64,000 nt of DNA, from positions 3,286,001 through 3,350,000 of the forward strand of contig OY751485.1 in assembly GCA_963565915.1 (NCBI GenBank), given 5' to 3'. Positions 1 to 10,814 of this stretch are shown in pieces. Position 1 is the first letter of the stretch. Each line of letters starts with the position of its first letter. The DNA comes from Entoloma clypeatum. Lineage: Eukaryota; Basidiomycota; Agaricomycetes; Agaricales; Entolomataceae. Under the pieces are notes generated by a model that was not told where the DNA came from, did no database searches, and saw nothing but the letters and a program-made list of their open reading frames with translations. Made by a program: the position numbers and the translations under genes.

Positions 1-2126
1 CGACAAAAAGACCAGATGCGTTAGAGTCCTTCTACTCGGTAAGTCGTCAATCCACATTCTTTCCCCCTCCAACTCAACTCGTCACCAGGGCAAAGCGAAT
101 CAGGTATGTACCTTCCCGTTGTCTGCCTCTGGACGAATTTCACGCTGTCATTCAAGGCAAATCGACCACGCTGAAGAGTACGCTCTGCTCCTGTTCCTCG
201 CAGTGAACCTTTAACAACCGTCTGTTACAAAGATTTCCAACTCTTTCATTCTTCCAAGGTAGGCACACCGAGCATCGTCATTCGATCTCCACGTTACTCA
301 TCTTGTCAACAAGGCTTTTCGAGCTGAACGCGCATCTTGGAGGGCCGTCGTCCAGCTCAATGTGGTTCGCTCCATCAGAATGATTCTTGATGCCATGACG
401 GAGGCCCAAGCGTCGGCTTTTGGAGCATCGAGGGCCTCTTCTTCATCGGATCAATTGCCTACCATCAAGTATCCAACCCTCACTCCAGAGCACCTCAAGC
501 TCAAAATGCGTCTTTCTCCACTCCAACAAGTAGAGGATGCCCTCCTGCGTAGACTGACACCTGCTGGGTCTACTGAATACGAGGCCACCCACCTGTCTTC
601 CGTAACCAACCTGCCGTATTCGGTTCGATCAACAAACGGCTCACATGAGGTTGCCGTAAATTCTTTGACACCATGGAAAACTGCATTCAACAAACTGATA
701 TCCGCCACAACTCGACTGAGTGTCGAGACGCAGGACATTGATTTCGAGGATCCGAAGGACCCTGGCGTCATCTTACATGCCTGTGCAGAGGATATGATTT
801 CTCTCTGGAACGATCCAACAGTGAAGGAGCTGTTACAAGCGCAACGGCTCCGTCTTCAAGACATGGCAGGATTGTTAGTGTTCCCACACATGGAAGGGGC
901 GGTTCTAACTTCCCTGTCAGTTTCCTTGATTCTTTGGAAAGAGTGACATCCCTCAAATACGTTCCCACTGATGGTATATTCTCTCCTTGTGCAACGGGAA
1001 GTAAACGCAACTCGTTCTCCAGATGACATCCTGCGCGCAAGACTTAAGACGCTCGGCGTCTCCGAGCATCGTTTCACACTCAAATCTGGTAAAAGATCTC
1101 CGACCCATTGTGACACATGCCCAATGACGCGCACGTATTTCTGTAGGAACTTTGATGAGTCATGACTGGAGAGTGTACGATGTCGGCGGGGCCCGATCTC
1201 TGGTGCGTCTTCCGTTCCTTTCTGGCTTGTGTCACAACTTTTTGATGTATCGAGCTAGCGAGGTAAACTTGGAGTCATAACTCTCTGCACGTCAAATCAT
1301 GATTTTTTCCAGCGGCCTGGCCTCCGTACTTCGATAATATGGACGCCATCATATTTCTGGCACCAATATCCTGTTTTGACCAGGTATGCAATCTCTTTCA
1401 GCGTCTTGCTGCATATCTATAGATCAGTTTAGGTTCTCGCGGAGGATCCCTCTGTGAATCGATTAGTGAGTTTTCGTCCTTTATATATAATTACCGTTTG
1501 CTTATATCCCACATCAGGAGGATTCGATATTGCTGTGGAAATCGATAGTCTCAAATCCGCTCCTCAAAAGTACCGAGATTGTACTCTTCTTGAATAAGAT
1601 TGATATTTTCAAAGGTATGTATTCCAAGTACCCGGGGAACTAGGTATATTTAAGGCATTCCCACAGAGAAACTCGCTGCAGGAGTCGCATTCAGTCACTA
1701 CGTAGTTTCATATGGAAATCGGCCCAACGATTTCGACTCGGCCTCTAAATGTGCGTATAATTTTAATATTTGCATGATACAGTGTCGCTAACGGGTATTG
1801 ATAGACCTTATGAAAAAATTTGGTGAGCAGCCTGTGCACGTCAGGCTGTTGTAGGCTAAAGTCCTGTCAGCTGGAATACACAAACAGTCCTCGCCCCAGC
1901 CACGGACATTCTACTGCCACTTGACGGCAGTCACGGTAAGCGGGCCGTTCTCTTGATTGAATATGAGCTTATACAGGAACTGAAAAGGATGTCAAATCGA
2001 CCCAGCATATCCTGAACAACGGTATGAGTCAAAAATGTCTGTGCATATTCAAATTCACCGTTCTTTCAATTTCCAGTCAAGGATATGGTCCTCCGACAGA
2101 ATCTAGTGGAGGGCAACCTGTTGTAA
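1..2126 (+). CDS. Heterotrimeric G-protein alpha subunit, 5' truncated by window edge
   Basis: The gene enters the window inside the P-loop exon. Small exons rebuild GQSESGKST followed by TLKNFQLF, then a helical domain in the long exon from about 298 to 860. Switch I is ARLKTLGVSEH, switch II is DVGGARS, then come FLNKIDIF (the NKxD guanine-binding motif) and TAVTDVKSTQ (the TCAT-like motif). It ends LVEGNLL with a stop at 2124-2126. Gα proteins bind GTP at the plasma membrane downstream of seven-transmembrane receptors; in basidiomycetes they act in nutrient and mating signalling, and several divergent paralogues are usual. Canonical Gα has DVGGQ in switch II; here the catalytic Gln is Ala, so hydrolysis may be impaired. 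About ten introns are present. The join between the exon ending near 1202 and the exon starting near 1313 does not keep frame with the obvious GT-AG pair. The family call is secure; expression is not shown. Confidence 0.9.
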
Positions 2127-2278
2127 TTGGTCCTCCCGGTGATACCCGCAGTGATAGATTATATTGTAATTATATCCTAACCCAGAATTATATCTACTTA
2201 TACATTGTGAAATCAAAACGTTTTTGTTGTACAGAAAAGGGTCTTTTCCTTCTACGGTCATGTCCTCTCGACTTCAAC

Positions 2279-3272
2279 ATGTCGAGTGACGTCCTCGCAA
2301 ACTTTAGTTGCCTCGATGAACTCGCGCAAGTCATTTACCAAGGCGTCTACCGATTTGTCGTTCTCTCCGCTGTCTCTGATGAATGGGTTATCCACCTTGG
2401 GCTTTCAGGTTCGGAAGGAAGATGGTGGCGCGGTAGTTGGTCGAAGACGGACATCCTCCACATCGTAGTCCGTGACGTTCCTGCTCGTATAGCTGAAGGA
2501 CTCATTCGACGGATATATGTAGGGCTCAAAGTCATCGGACAAATTGTTGGAAACATTTGCCGAAAAGCTCGCGGAAGCCATGATCCAAGGGGAACTCCAT
2601 GTCGCAGATTGGAGTCCCGAGAAAGGAGCCATGATCAAGGCACTCATTTGTCTAGTTCTATGGCCCTAGAACTTACAGAGAACTTGTAGTTAAACTTCGG
2701 GCCGTCTTCGAAAAAATCGCTCAACATGCCGCTGGTCGAAATAAGTTCGGCAGAGGCAGCCTCTTACGCTACCAACCTGTTCCTGGACGTAAGTCAATGC
2801 CTAGTAGTTGGGAAAATTCGCGATTGACGCATAGGTAACTGGAAGATTGCCCTACAAGCCCAGTCGAGAAAATGTCGATTGCACCCCGACCCATTTGCAA
2901 CCCCTCTCGTTGCCACCCCGTCCATTGCCGTTCCTTCAAGGGCCAAGACAGATGTAGTTGCCGATCCTGGTTCAAGCAAGGCTGTGAAGAAGACGACCTC
3001 GGCGCCATCTGAACCATCCTCCGCTGTGGCAGCAGAGCTGGAGGAGATCAAAGCGTTAAAAGCCGAGCTCAAGCGACAGAAGGAGAGGAGGAGTACACCT
3101 CCAGAATCGAACGCGAGTAAGTTCCAAGGATCATTTTCACACCGTGGGTGGTATGCTTGACACTGGAATGGCAGAATCCAGCAGTGGTGGGATGAAGGGA
3201 GCGTCATTGGCGAACCCGAATAAAAGGGCGAGGAAGTATCAAGCTATCGAATTCGCAAGCGACGAGGAGTGA
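2279..3272 (+). CDS. Possible XRCC4/PAXX-superfamily protein (uncertain), basic C-terminus
   Basis: I rebuilt the exons from frame: 2279 to ~2470 (start MSSDVLANF), then from ~2529 (GSKSSDKLLETFAEKL ... VADWSPEKGAMIK), a GC-AG intron at 2640-2689, LNFGPSSKKSLNMPLVEIS ... TNLFLD, then IALQAQSRKCRLHPDP. A coiled-coil-prone segment rich in K and E follows, then a KRARKYQAIEF tail. A beta-rich head with a conserved Trp, a short amphipathic segment, then a coiled coil and a basic tail is the layout of XRCC4, XLF and PAXX, the scaffolds of non-homologous end joining. I infer the relationship from layout only; sequence identity is too low to be sure. It lies ~150 bp after the Gα stop on the same strand. 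The start could be slightly different because a nearby upstream ATG at 2260 is out of frame. Confidence 0.5.
2640..2689 (+). other. GC-AG intron in the XRCC4-like gene
   Basis: Reading frame and protein continuity require joining ATGATCAAG directly to TTAAACTTC. The only splice pair that does this has donor AAG|GCACTC and acceptor TTGTAG, giving a 50-nt intron beginning GC rather than GT. Confidence 0.6.
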
Positions 3273-3379
3273 ATATATAGTCTACTTATTATAAATTAAA
3301 ATAACTTTTTACAGTTCTATCACCATCCGACCCATGTGCTATTTATATCTACTCAGCGTTCTGCATTTTCCCCCCCATC

Positions 3380-5036
3380 ATGTCCGCTGCTGGCTCTCTT
3401 CCATCTCCCCTTGCTGGGCAGGCCCCCTCGTCCAATGTCGAAACCATGTTTCACCAAATATTGCAGACCGTCCAGAAATCGGTAATCTGTCGTTCGATTT
3501 TACCCTTTGTTGCTGACCTGCAGATCTTTAGCATTCCGAAATCAACGAGCTGAGGCTCGAATGCGCAGAGTTGAGGCTCGCGAACGCTAGTCTTGAGCGT
3601 CAGATACGAGATGGGCTTCAGGTGCCCCGAGCACAGTATTTCGCAAGATTAAATGCTGATCGTACCATTCTTTAGTACAACTTTCATCTATCTCGCACGG
3701 CCACCCCAGGTTTCATCACCCCAGCCCCACCAAGTCCCCAACTGCGTGCCACCAAGCTATCACCATTCCTATCCCACAATTTCACCAATCTCAATGCTAC
3801 AGCTCCAGCAGACCCACCTTACCGTCCATCTCCACTTGGCGAGAATGGACTCACAGCCTTCTCCTTCGGGAACCGTGATATACCTGGATTTTATGTCGTC
3901 ATCCCTGCTGGTGGTGCCGGCACTCGTCTATGGCCCCTCTCCCGCGAAGGTCACCCGAAATTTCTTCTTGATCTTACCCTCAAAGGTCGTTCTCTCATCC
4001 AGGCCACCTGGGATCGACTGCTACCGCTGTCATCCGCTGCGCGCACCACTGTCGTAGCTGGGTCAGGACACGCCAAGGCTATCAGTGAACAGCTTCCCGA
4101 TCTTCTTTCCCACAATCTCATTTGCGAGCCGGGTCCCAAAGATTCCATGGCTGCCATCGGTCTCGCAGCGGCCATTCTGGCCAAGCGAGATCCTGATGCA
4201 GTCATTGGGTCATTCGCCGCTGATCATATGATATCGGGTGACGACGCATTCCTGTCCGCTGTAGCGGAGGCTGTGGAGGTTGCGCGAAAAGATTATCTTG
4301 TCACGATCGGCATCGCACCTTCTCATCCCTCCACCGGGTTCGGTTATGTCTGCCTTGGAGATAAGATTGGAATGAAAGCGGCTCCAAATGCAAGATTGGT
4401 GTCCAGTTTCAAGGAGAAACCCGATGCTCGCACCGCTGCATCATACATCGCAACGGGAAAATACCGTTGGAATGCAGGCATGTTTGTCACGAAAGCAATA
4501 TTCCTTCTCGAACTCCTGAAAGAATACAAGCCTGTCTTACATGATGGTCTCACGAAGATTGCGGAAGTATGGGATGGGGATGAGACAACGCGCCAAGCTG
4601 TCTTGAGTGAAACTTGGCCCAGTCTCGAGAAGATTGCCATCGACCATGCAGTCGCAGAACCCGCGGCCGCCGAAGGGCGAGTTGCCGTTGTACCAGCAAC
4701 ATTTGGTGAGTTAGAAGCGACTGAACGTGCTACTGTCCTAAACTCCGTTTCTCAGGTTGGGACGACGTAGGAGATTTCTCCTCTCTCGCAGATCTCTTGC
4801 CCGCGGAGATCAATCAGCCTCGTATCCTGGGAGATAGCTCTCTTGTAGTGACTGAACAGGCCGCTGGTGGGATAGTTGTCCCAGGTTCCGGCCGTCTTAT
4901 CGCGTGCCTCGGGGTCGATGACCTGGTCATCGTCGACATGCCAGACACACTTCTGGTCACTACACGGGCACGATCGCAGGAAGTGAAGCGACTGGTGAAG
5001 AAGACCAGAGATGCAGGATGGAAACAGCTCTTATGA
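3380..5036 (+). CDS. Mannose-1-phosphate guanylyltransferase, bacterial ManC type, with coiled-coil N-terminus
   Basis: Makes GDP-mannose from mannose-1-phosphate and GTP, the mannosyl donor for glycosylation and wall mannan. Exons: 3380 onward (MSAAGSLPSP), a short coiled-coil exon (HSEINELRLECAELRLANAS), a Pro/Ser-rich linker, then the catalytic domain from about residue 136. The nucleotide motif is VVIPAGGAGTRLWPLSREGH with HPKFLLDL after it. FAADHMI and FKEKPDARTA follow, and TFGWDDVGDFSSL spans the intron after 4707. The protein is ~500 residues. Ordinary fungal enzymes (Psa1/Mpg1, GMPPB type) carry an LVGGFGTRLRPLT motif and are ~360 residues; this one instead matches the bacterial ManC/AlgA type, especially actinobacterial forms as I remember them. 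Introns and a fungal N-terminal extension argue against contamination. Stop TGA at 5034-5036. Confidence 0.88.
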
Positions 5037-5136
5037 GCGAGGGCAGGAAGTCTTCCGAGTTGAAGCACCAATTCGTTCTAATATACCTATATATATATTT
5101 GATCACAATACTTATGTAACTGAAGCTTGCGCGACC

Positions 5137-7330
5137 ATGGGCAGAACTGTACGTCCGTCGCAATCGCCTGGTACGACGACCCCCAGTTCGCTACACTCAG
5201 ATTACGGCACCTTCCCAAATGAAGAGCAACCACTGGGGGACGTTCTCTCAAGCCCTTCAGGCTCCAAGCTCCACCGAGGACTCTCAGCACGGCAGGTACA
5301 AATGATAGCTATTGCTGGTACGATAGGGACTGGGCTCTTCCTTGGCAGTGGGCGTTCTCTTGCAATGGGCGGGCCAGCTAGCGTTCTCATCTGCTATCTC
5401 ATCGTCGGTTTCGTGGTCTATGTCACTCTCCTTTTATTAGGAGAGATGGCCACACAGTACCCCATCGCGGGCTCGTTCAATGCGTACGCTACACGCTTCG
5501 TTTCTCCATCGTACGGGTTTGCACTCTCTTGGAATTATTGGTTCAATGATGCAGTCTCTGTCGCATCGGACCTGACAGCAGCTCAGCTCCTTCTTCAATA
5601 CTGGACACCTTGGCATCCTTGGGTCATCAGTCTTGTGTTCTGGGTATTCCTGGTCGGCATAAATGCTACCCACGTTGGAGCCTATGGGGAACTAGGTACC
5701 TTCACCACTCTCTTCTCTCTCACCAGTTTGTCAACCTATTGCCATCAGAGTACTGGCTCTCTTCCTTGAAAGTCGCGACCGTGATTGTATTTATCATCAT
5801 CGGAATTGCCGTCAATGCGGGGGTCAACCCTGAGCATAGGTATATCGGAGGAAGCAATTGGCGGATACCTGGAGCACCTTTCGTCGGTGGCTTTGGAGGT
5901 TTTGCTAGGGTGTTTGTTACGGCAAGCTTTGCCTGTGCGTCGCAACGTATTCTTTGCAACCTCGGGTTCATCTTAGTCTTTTTTTTTTTTTGTTTTTGCG
6001 GAAGTTGGCGGGACAGAAAGTCTGGGTATCACGGCAGGGGAGACCAAAAATCCTTCACGAAATATGCCGAGAGTTGTTAAATTGGTGTTTTGGCGGTGTG
6101 TATCCCCCCCCCGGTTCTCTCTTTTGCAGAAGTAGACTGATTGGCTATAAAGAATCATGATTTTTTACGTGCTAACAATCCTGATCATCGGCCTTAATGG
6201 TGAGCCCCCCGGTCACAACCCGCATCTGTATCCTAACTTTGCATCTCAGTTCCTTGGAACTATCCTGCTTTATCATCAAGGTCGATCACGACTTCCCCAT
6301 TTACAATCATATTTCAGGAAGCTGGATCAAGTCAAGCTTTGCTCGCCTAGTTTGTACCTCAATACTGACCACCGTTGTCTTCAGGGGCTGCTGCATCATT
6401 CATGAACACAGTTGTCATGAGTTCTGTCCTTTCGGCTGGAAATCATGCCCTTTTTGCTGGCACACGCATCTTATACGGTTAGAATCACGTATGACCAACT
6501 AGGTCCTTTTCCGATAAAGACTACCATAGGCCTTGCTGTGACAAGTCCCCCTCAAGCACCTCGTATATTCTCTCGAATCACTACACGCGGCGTCCCTCTT
6601 CCCGCATTACTCCTCACTAGCAGCATGAGTATTGTATGCTTTGGCAGTAGCTTTGTCGGAAAGGGTGAGTTGTGGGGATGGCTCCAAAACATAGTGGGTG
6701 TATCCAACCAGGTTCGTTTCTGCCCAGTGCGCTCTCATCGCCGACTGACTCCTTGCACAGATCGTTTGGTTGTCTATCGGTCTAGCAAGTTGGAGATTCA
6801 GAACTGCCTGGGTCAAGCAAGGTCGGCCTCTGGCTGACCTTAAGTTTCGTGCTTCGTGGACATGGCCATGGGGTCCTGCATTCGTGGTGAGTAACTGTAT
6901 ATTTTCTCAGTTATAGGTGTTAATCTTGATAGTAGATTGTTTGTGTGTCTTTCATGATTATTGGTGAGAACAATGCCTGACAGCATGATTGACAGCGACT
7001 AACATGTGCGCAGTCCAAGGCTGGTCGTCTGTGATACCCAAGTTCTCGGTCGTGGACTTCATCTCCTTCTACATTGAAATCCCCGTTATGATTATCATGT
7101 TTACTTGTTGGTTGATAATCAAGCGTCTCGGAAGGCCATCAGAAGGTCCTCTAGTCCAGGACGATTGTCGGTCCTTTCGGCACCTGGATTTTGTGGACAC
7201 AGACACGGTTGATCTCACCCTGGACGAGTATGAAGAGGAAGCAGAGGACAAGGTAGAGAATGAACAGAGGAGAAGCCGTATCACGGGGTCAAGGGGATTC
7301 CTCTGGAGACTTTATTACTGGATCGTCTGA
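5137..7330 (+). CDS. Amino-acid permease, YAT family (APC superfamily)
   Basis: A twelve-helix plasma-membrane proton symporter for amino acids. The N-terminal cytosolic tail (~45 residues) leads into LSARQVQMIAIAGTIGTGLF, the helix-1 signature of yeast amino-acid transporters. LGEMATQYPIAGSFNAYA follows, then FALSWNYWFNDAV, then ITAGETKNPSRNMPRVVK and PFTIIFQEAGS. A later exon gives GLAVTSPPQAPRIFSR, and the C-terminus is FISFYIEIPVMIIMFTCW followed by an acidic tail with DTVDLTLDEYEEE. Joins such as GELEYWLSSLK (across an intron at ~5699) and ASFAFGGTESLG restore family consensus and show the gene is intact. At least seven short introns. The ATG at 5137 lies 100 bp after the guanylyltransferase stop, so the promoter is very short or overlaps it. 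Substrate cannot be told from sequence. Confidence 0.93.
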
Positions 7331-7440
7331 TGGTGTATACCACTCGTAATTTTGGGAACGAAAAGACCAACAAAAAGCCATGATGCATGCATGACCCTTT
7401 GTCGTGATCCGCGCTCGTCCCCGCCCATTTAGATGAAGAT

Positions 7441-9208
7441 ATGGAATGGAACCGAGACGATGGAAGCCAACCCACTTCACCTCGGCAGTCAGGATCAGGG
7501 GGCTCGAGCAGAAGGTCCCACCCAAACGATTCGAGTCAGGCCTTCGAACGTCGTCAAATTTACGACGAACTCAGGCTAAAGCTTTCGGCCATTACAGAAA
7601 AACTCCGTGTACAAGAACGACGGGCGTCAGATGCGGAAAGAGAATTAGACAAAGCCGCTACCCACTTGAAGCGGATGAACGAAGCACGCCTCGCTGCGCT
7701 CCAGGATGCAGCGAAAGCGAAGGAAGAGCTCAGGTAATCCAACTCAATCCTAGCTTTCTTGTGGACCTCATGTCCTTGATTCAGGCTGTACAAAATGCAA
7801 TACACCGAAGCACAGAATGAGATATTTCGCGCACAAGACACTATCCGCATCATCGACAGACAGCGGTACGATGCCGAGAAGCAAGCTGTAGAGGCGCGAA
7901 CCACTGCTCGTAAGCTCAGCCAGGAGATCATGATCAAGGCTGCCATGGAGGAAGGCCGTAAGATTGGACTTGAGGAGGGTTTGAAAAGAGGGAGAGCCAT
8001 CGCTCTCCAGGAGGCCGAGATGGCTCGATATGCTGAATCGGACGAAGACGAGGATCACAGCGACGACCAATCTGGCAGCTTGCGTAACGCTGGCTACCAT
8101 TCCCGCTCTATCCTCACGTCTGTTGAGGACGTCCCAGAACCTCCCCGAGCACCGCCCGATGCTGTTACCCCAACGTCTGACCTCATGCCTGCACCTGCAC
8201 ACCTAGAACCTACTTCCGTATCGCATCCCAGCCCTGTCGACCAACCAAGGATCATCCGTCATGCATCTCCAACGATTTATCATTCGCATGTAGATATTCC
8301 GCCCGATGGGTACATTCCAGAACTCGATACAGATAACCTGATACGTATCCCCCCGCCACACGAATGGTCGCCTTCATTGCCCATCAACCGTACCCTAGAG
8401 CAGGACCCTCCAGGTTCGGTCTCGGGAAGACACAGTCCTTTCCCAGCCGTTCCGGAAGTCCAGGCAATCCCTATCCCACCGCCCAGCGGAGTGGATCGAT
8501 CACTTCGGCATCAGCCTTCATGGGTACGTAACTTCCCTCTCTGTGTTGTTTGGGTTTCTTAGTTCGTTCATCCCATAGGGGGGTAGCTCTGCTCGTTCAC
8601 ACCGCACGCACAGGACAGCGAGAGACGAGAGGCCGCCTACAAGCGGAGCCTACATACGACCCCGGACAAGTTCAAGCTCGTCAAGCACGCATCTACCGGT
8701 TCCACCACGCCGTCATTCGTCTCTGAACAAGGCCCCCGACTCAAATATCCAATCTCCAGTGAGAAATGGTCAAAAATTTTCCGATATCGAGCTGACACAA
8801 TGCATGTGGTCACAGACAGGGCTATCACACAGCGGAGTTCAACTGGATGAGCAACATGTACATGTCTCCGGAAGATACAGCCCATCCACGAGATCTGATA
8901 TCGGATTAACACTTGCGGGATTCGCCATGTCTGGAGAGTATGAGGATGAAGCCTATGGTTTAGAAGGAACTGACCAACAACCTCCAGTTATTCCCGACAG
9001 CACCCTCTATAGAGATGACCCGGAAGATGAATCCGCGTCTACCAGGAGTGGGGAAACATTGACCACCCCCCCTCACCGACATGCGTATCTACCCACCCCG
9101 GCTCCCTTGCATTCTTCATTGTATCCCGGGTCCGCCGCAGGATCGAATAGCAATGGGACACAAAGGGAAAGGCCAGGGTCTCGGGCTACCAATCATAGTC
9201 AGGGTTAA
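7441..9208 (+). CDS. Unidentified coiled-coil and low-complexity protein
   Basis: Starts MEWNRDDGSQPTSPRQSGSG. Residues ~35-200 are strongly heptad-like and rich in E, K, R and A (for example LRVQERRASDAERELDKAA and EEGRKIGLEEGLKRGRA), with one intron after 7735. The rest is Pro/Ser-rich and disordered, with acidic stretches (ESDEDEDHSDDQ). An intron begins at about 8523, after HQPSW, and the frame resumes GGSSARSHRTHRT to a TAA at 9206-9208. I do not recognise a family; such proteins are common in Agaricomycetes. A further intron near 8768-8817 cannot be excluded. The long coiled coil suggests a scaffold or cytoskeletal role, but that is only a guess. Confidence 0.65.
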
Positions 9209-9415
9209 TAACCAGAAAGCTGCCATCTTATTGGATCAAATACACCGTTTGGCAATGCATACCTGAACTGTATACATCAGAAGAATATAATGGGTAGACA
9301 GTTTTCGTGCTGGTATAAATGGATACAGCTGCCAGACCTCTTCATTGGAAAGACCCAATTTATGTCAACGACAGATCCTGTGTTGTGTGTGACTCACTTC
9401 AGGCCTTCTATGATG

Positions 9416-10786
9416 TCAATCTCGTCTCCTACGCGGTTCCCTGGATCGGTCCTTTCTTCTCTCTCGGCCCTCGTCACGATGATTTCGGTCATATTCAGTT
9501 CGCCGATAGTCTCGTTCAGATCCACCCGCCATCCCTCCTCTCCTATCATGATTGCTCCCGCGCTCCCTTGATCTTGAGCTCCTTCTTGATACCGTAGTTG
9601 AACCGTTGCGTGATCTGGGGGACCACGAACGTTCACGCTTGCTTGTGCTTGACGAAGGTCGATCATCTCGTTCCATCCTTACTACGGGTACGTATCTCTT
9701 TTCTGGCCTTTTGTTCGCCTTGTTATTCTTCTTGTTTCCGTCATCGAAAAGGTCTTGTTCCTTTGCCCCAATCCCTAAAAGGGCGGGTCGTGCTTCCGGT
9801 AGGTACGGCTTAATGAGGCCCTTGCCTGGTTGTCTAGTCGCGGCAGTCCCCTCCTTCCATCCCATACCTCGGAGCAAGGCGGCGCCGAATTGGGAGACCG
9901 GAACGCGTTCATAGTCATCCAGCGTGGCAGGGTTGGGAAGTTCCTCGACGTCTTGTTTGTAAGCGTCGGCCTCTGAAATAGACATCGGGATAATATCGAC
10001 GACGGGACCCTCAAGCGTTTCGCCATTTACATCGGCAAGGATAGCCCGCAGAGCCCGTTTATCTTCATCCTCCTCCTGTTCTTGGCCCAACTGAACATCT
10101 GTCTCCATATCCCCGTGCCCGAGAGCCTCTTCTTGCTTGATTGAAGCAGGGAACTCATTCTTGAGCTGTAACCCAGAGAGGACAGGACCAGAATTAATCT
10201 GATCCCGTATACCAAGCCCTCCAACACTGCCATCTGATCCCGTACGTGCTTTTGCCGAGGCGGGCACATACTGCGTGGCAGTTCTACGCTTGCGAGCAAG
10301 TTCACGCCAGTCACGGTTCTTTAGCGCGGGAATGACAAGGGGTGCCGTTGATCTCGGCCGGTTTTCCTTGTGTAGACTGTGTTTGTAATTGGTAACAGGT
10401 GACTTTTGTGAGTTGAAAAGACTGAAAAGCAGGGAATCCAGAAAGCCAACGCACCGCTGAACCCCAAATCTATCGAAGCCCGTGACAGGTTCATCCTCGA
10501 GACCCACTTCGTCACCATCGCTCGAATCAGAGTCTTTTTGGCTGGAGGTTCTTGTAGAAGGGGCGGGAGATGAAGCTGTGCTCCTGATAAGAGGGCTGCC
10601 TGGAGTCGAGTCGTTTGGTTTTGCGAGATGTCGGGGTAATGGAGGAGCCTTGAAGCTTCCGTCTGATATTACACCGGAAGGAGGTCTTGAGATGGGAACT
10701 GGCCGACGAATGGTGAACGAAAGCCTGTCGACAGTGGCCATGGCGGTTCGGTTCAAGAGAGAAGGGGTTTCAGCACGTGACTTCAT
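9416..10786 (-). CDS. SPP2: Pre-mRNA-splicing factor Spp2 (GPKOW/MOS2 family)
   Basis: Spp2 activates the DEAH helicase Prp2 in the spliceosome just before the first splicing step. The family G-patch is clear: FGAALLRGMGWKEGTAATR near residue 300, followed by GLIKPYLPEARPALLGIG. Upstream is PLVIPALKNRDWRELARKRR, a conserved Spp2 block, and an N-terminal LSFTIRRPVPISRP. The C-terminus is RS/RD-rich (SRSRERGSNHDRRGG). The longest frame starts at 10786, but the second Met (MATVDRLSFTIRR, 10741) fits the family better and leaves 73 rather than 28 bp after the upstream Isa2 stop. A Cys/Phe-rich stretch (VQRCVGFLDSLLFSLF ... LHK) is flanked by GT and AG and interrupts conserved text, so it is probably an in-frame intron. 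Confidence 0.85.
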   Translation of the reverse strand: MKSRAETPSLLNRTAMATVDRLSFTIRRPVPISRPPSGVISDGSFKAPPLPRHLAKPNDSTPGSPLIRSTASSPAPSTRTSSQKDSDSSDGDEVGLEDEPVTGFDRFGVQRCVGFLDSLLFSLFNSQKSPVTNYKHSLHKENRPRSTAPLVIPALKNRDWRELARKRRTATQYVPASAKARTGSDGSVGGLGIRDQINSGPVLSGLQLKNEFPASIKQEEALGHGDMETDVQLGQEQEEDEDKRALRAILADVNGETLEGPVVDIIPMSISEADAYKQDVEELPNPATLDDYERVPVSQFGAALLRGMGWKEGTAATRQPGKGLIKPYLPEARPALLGIGAKEQDLFDDGNKKNNKANKRPEKRYVPVVRMERDDRPSSSTSKRERSWSPRSRNGSTTVSRRSSRSRERGSNHDRRGGMAGGSERDYRRTEYDRNHRDEGRERRKDRSREPRRRRD

Positions 10787-10814
10787 GATTCAGGAGTATA
10801 TACGATACATTGTA

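Noticed and set aside
451..1134. Minus-strand frames over the Gα gene
   Set aside because: Shadow frames with no family similarity, opposite to well-supported exons.
5610..6502. Extra small frames within the permease gene
   Set aside because: They are introns and wrong frames of a spliced permease whose joins restore consensus.
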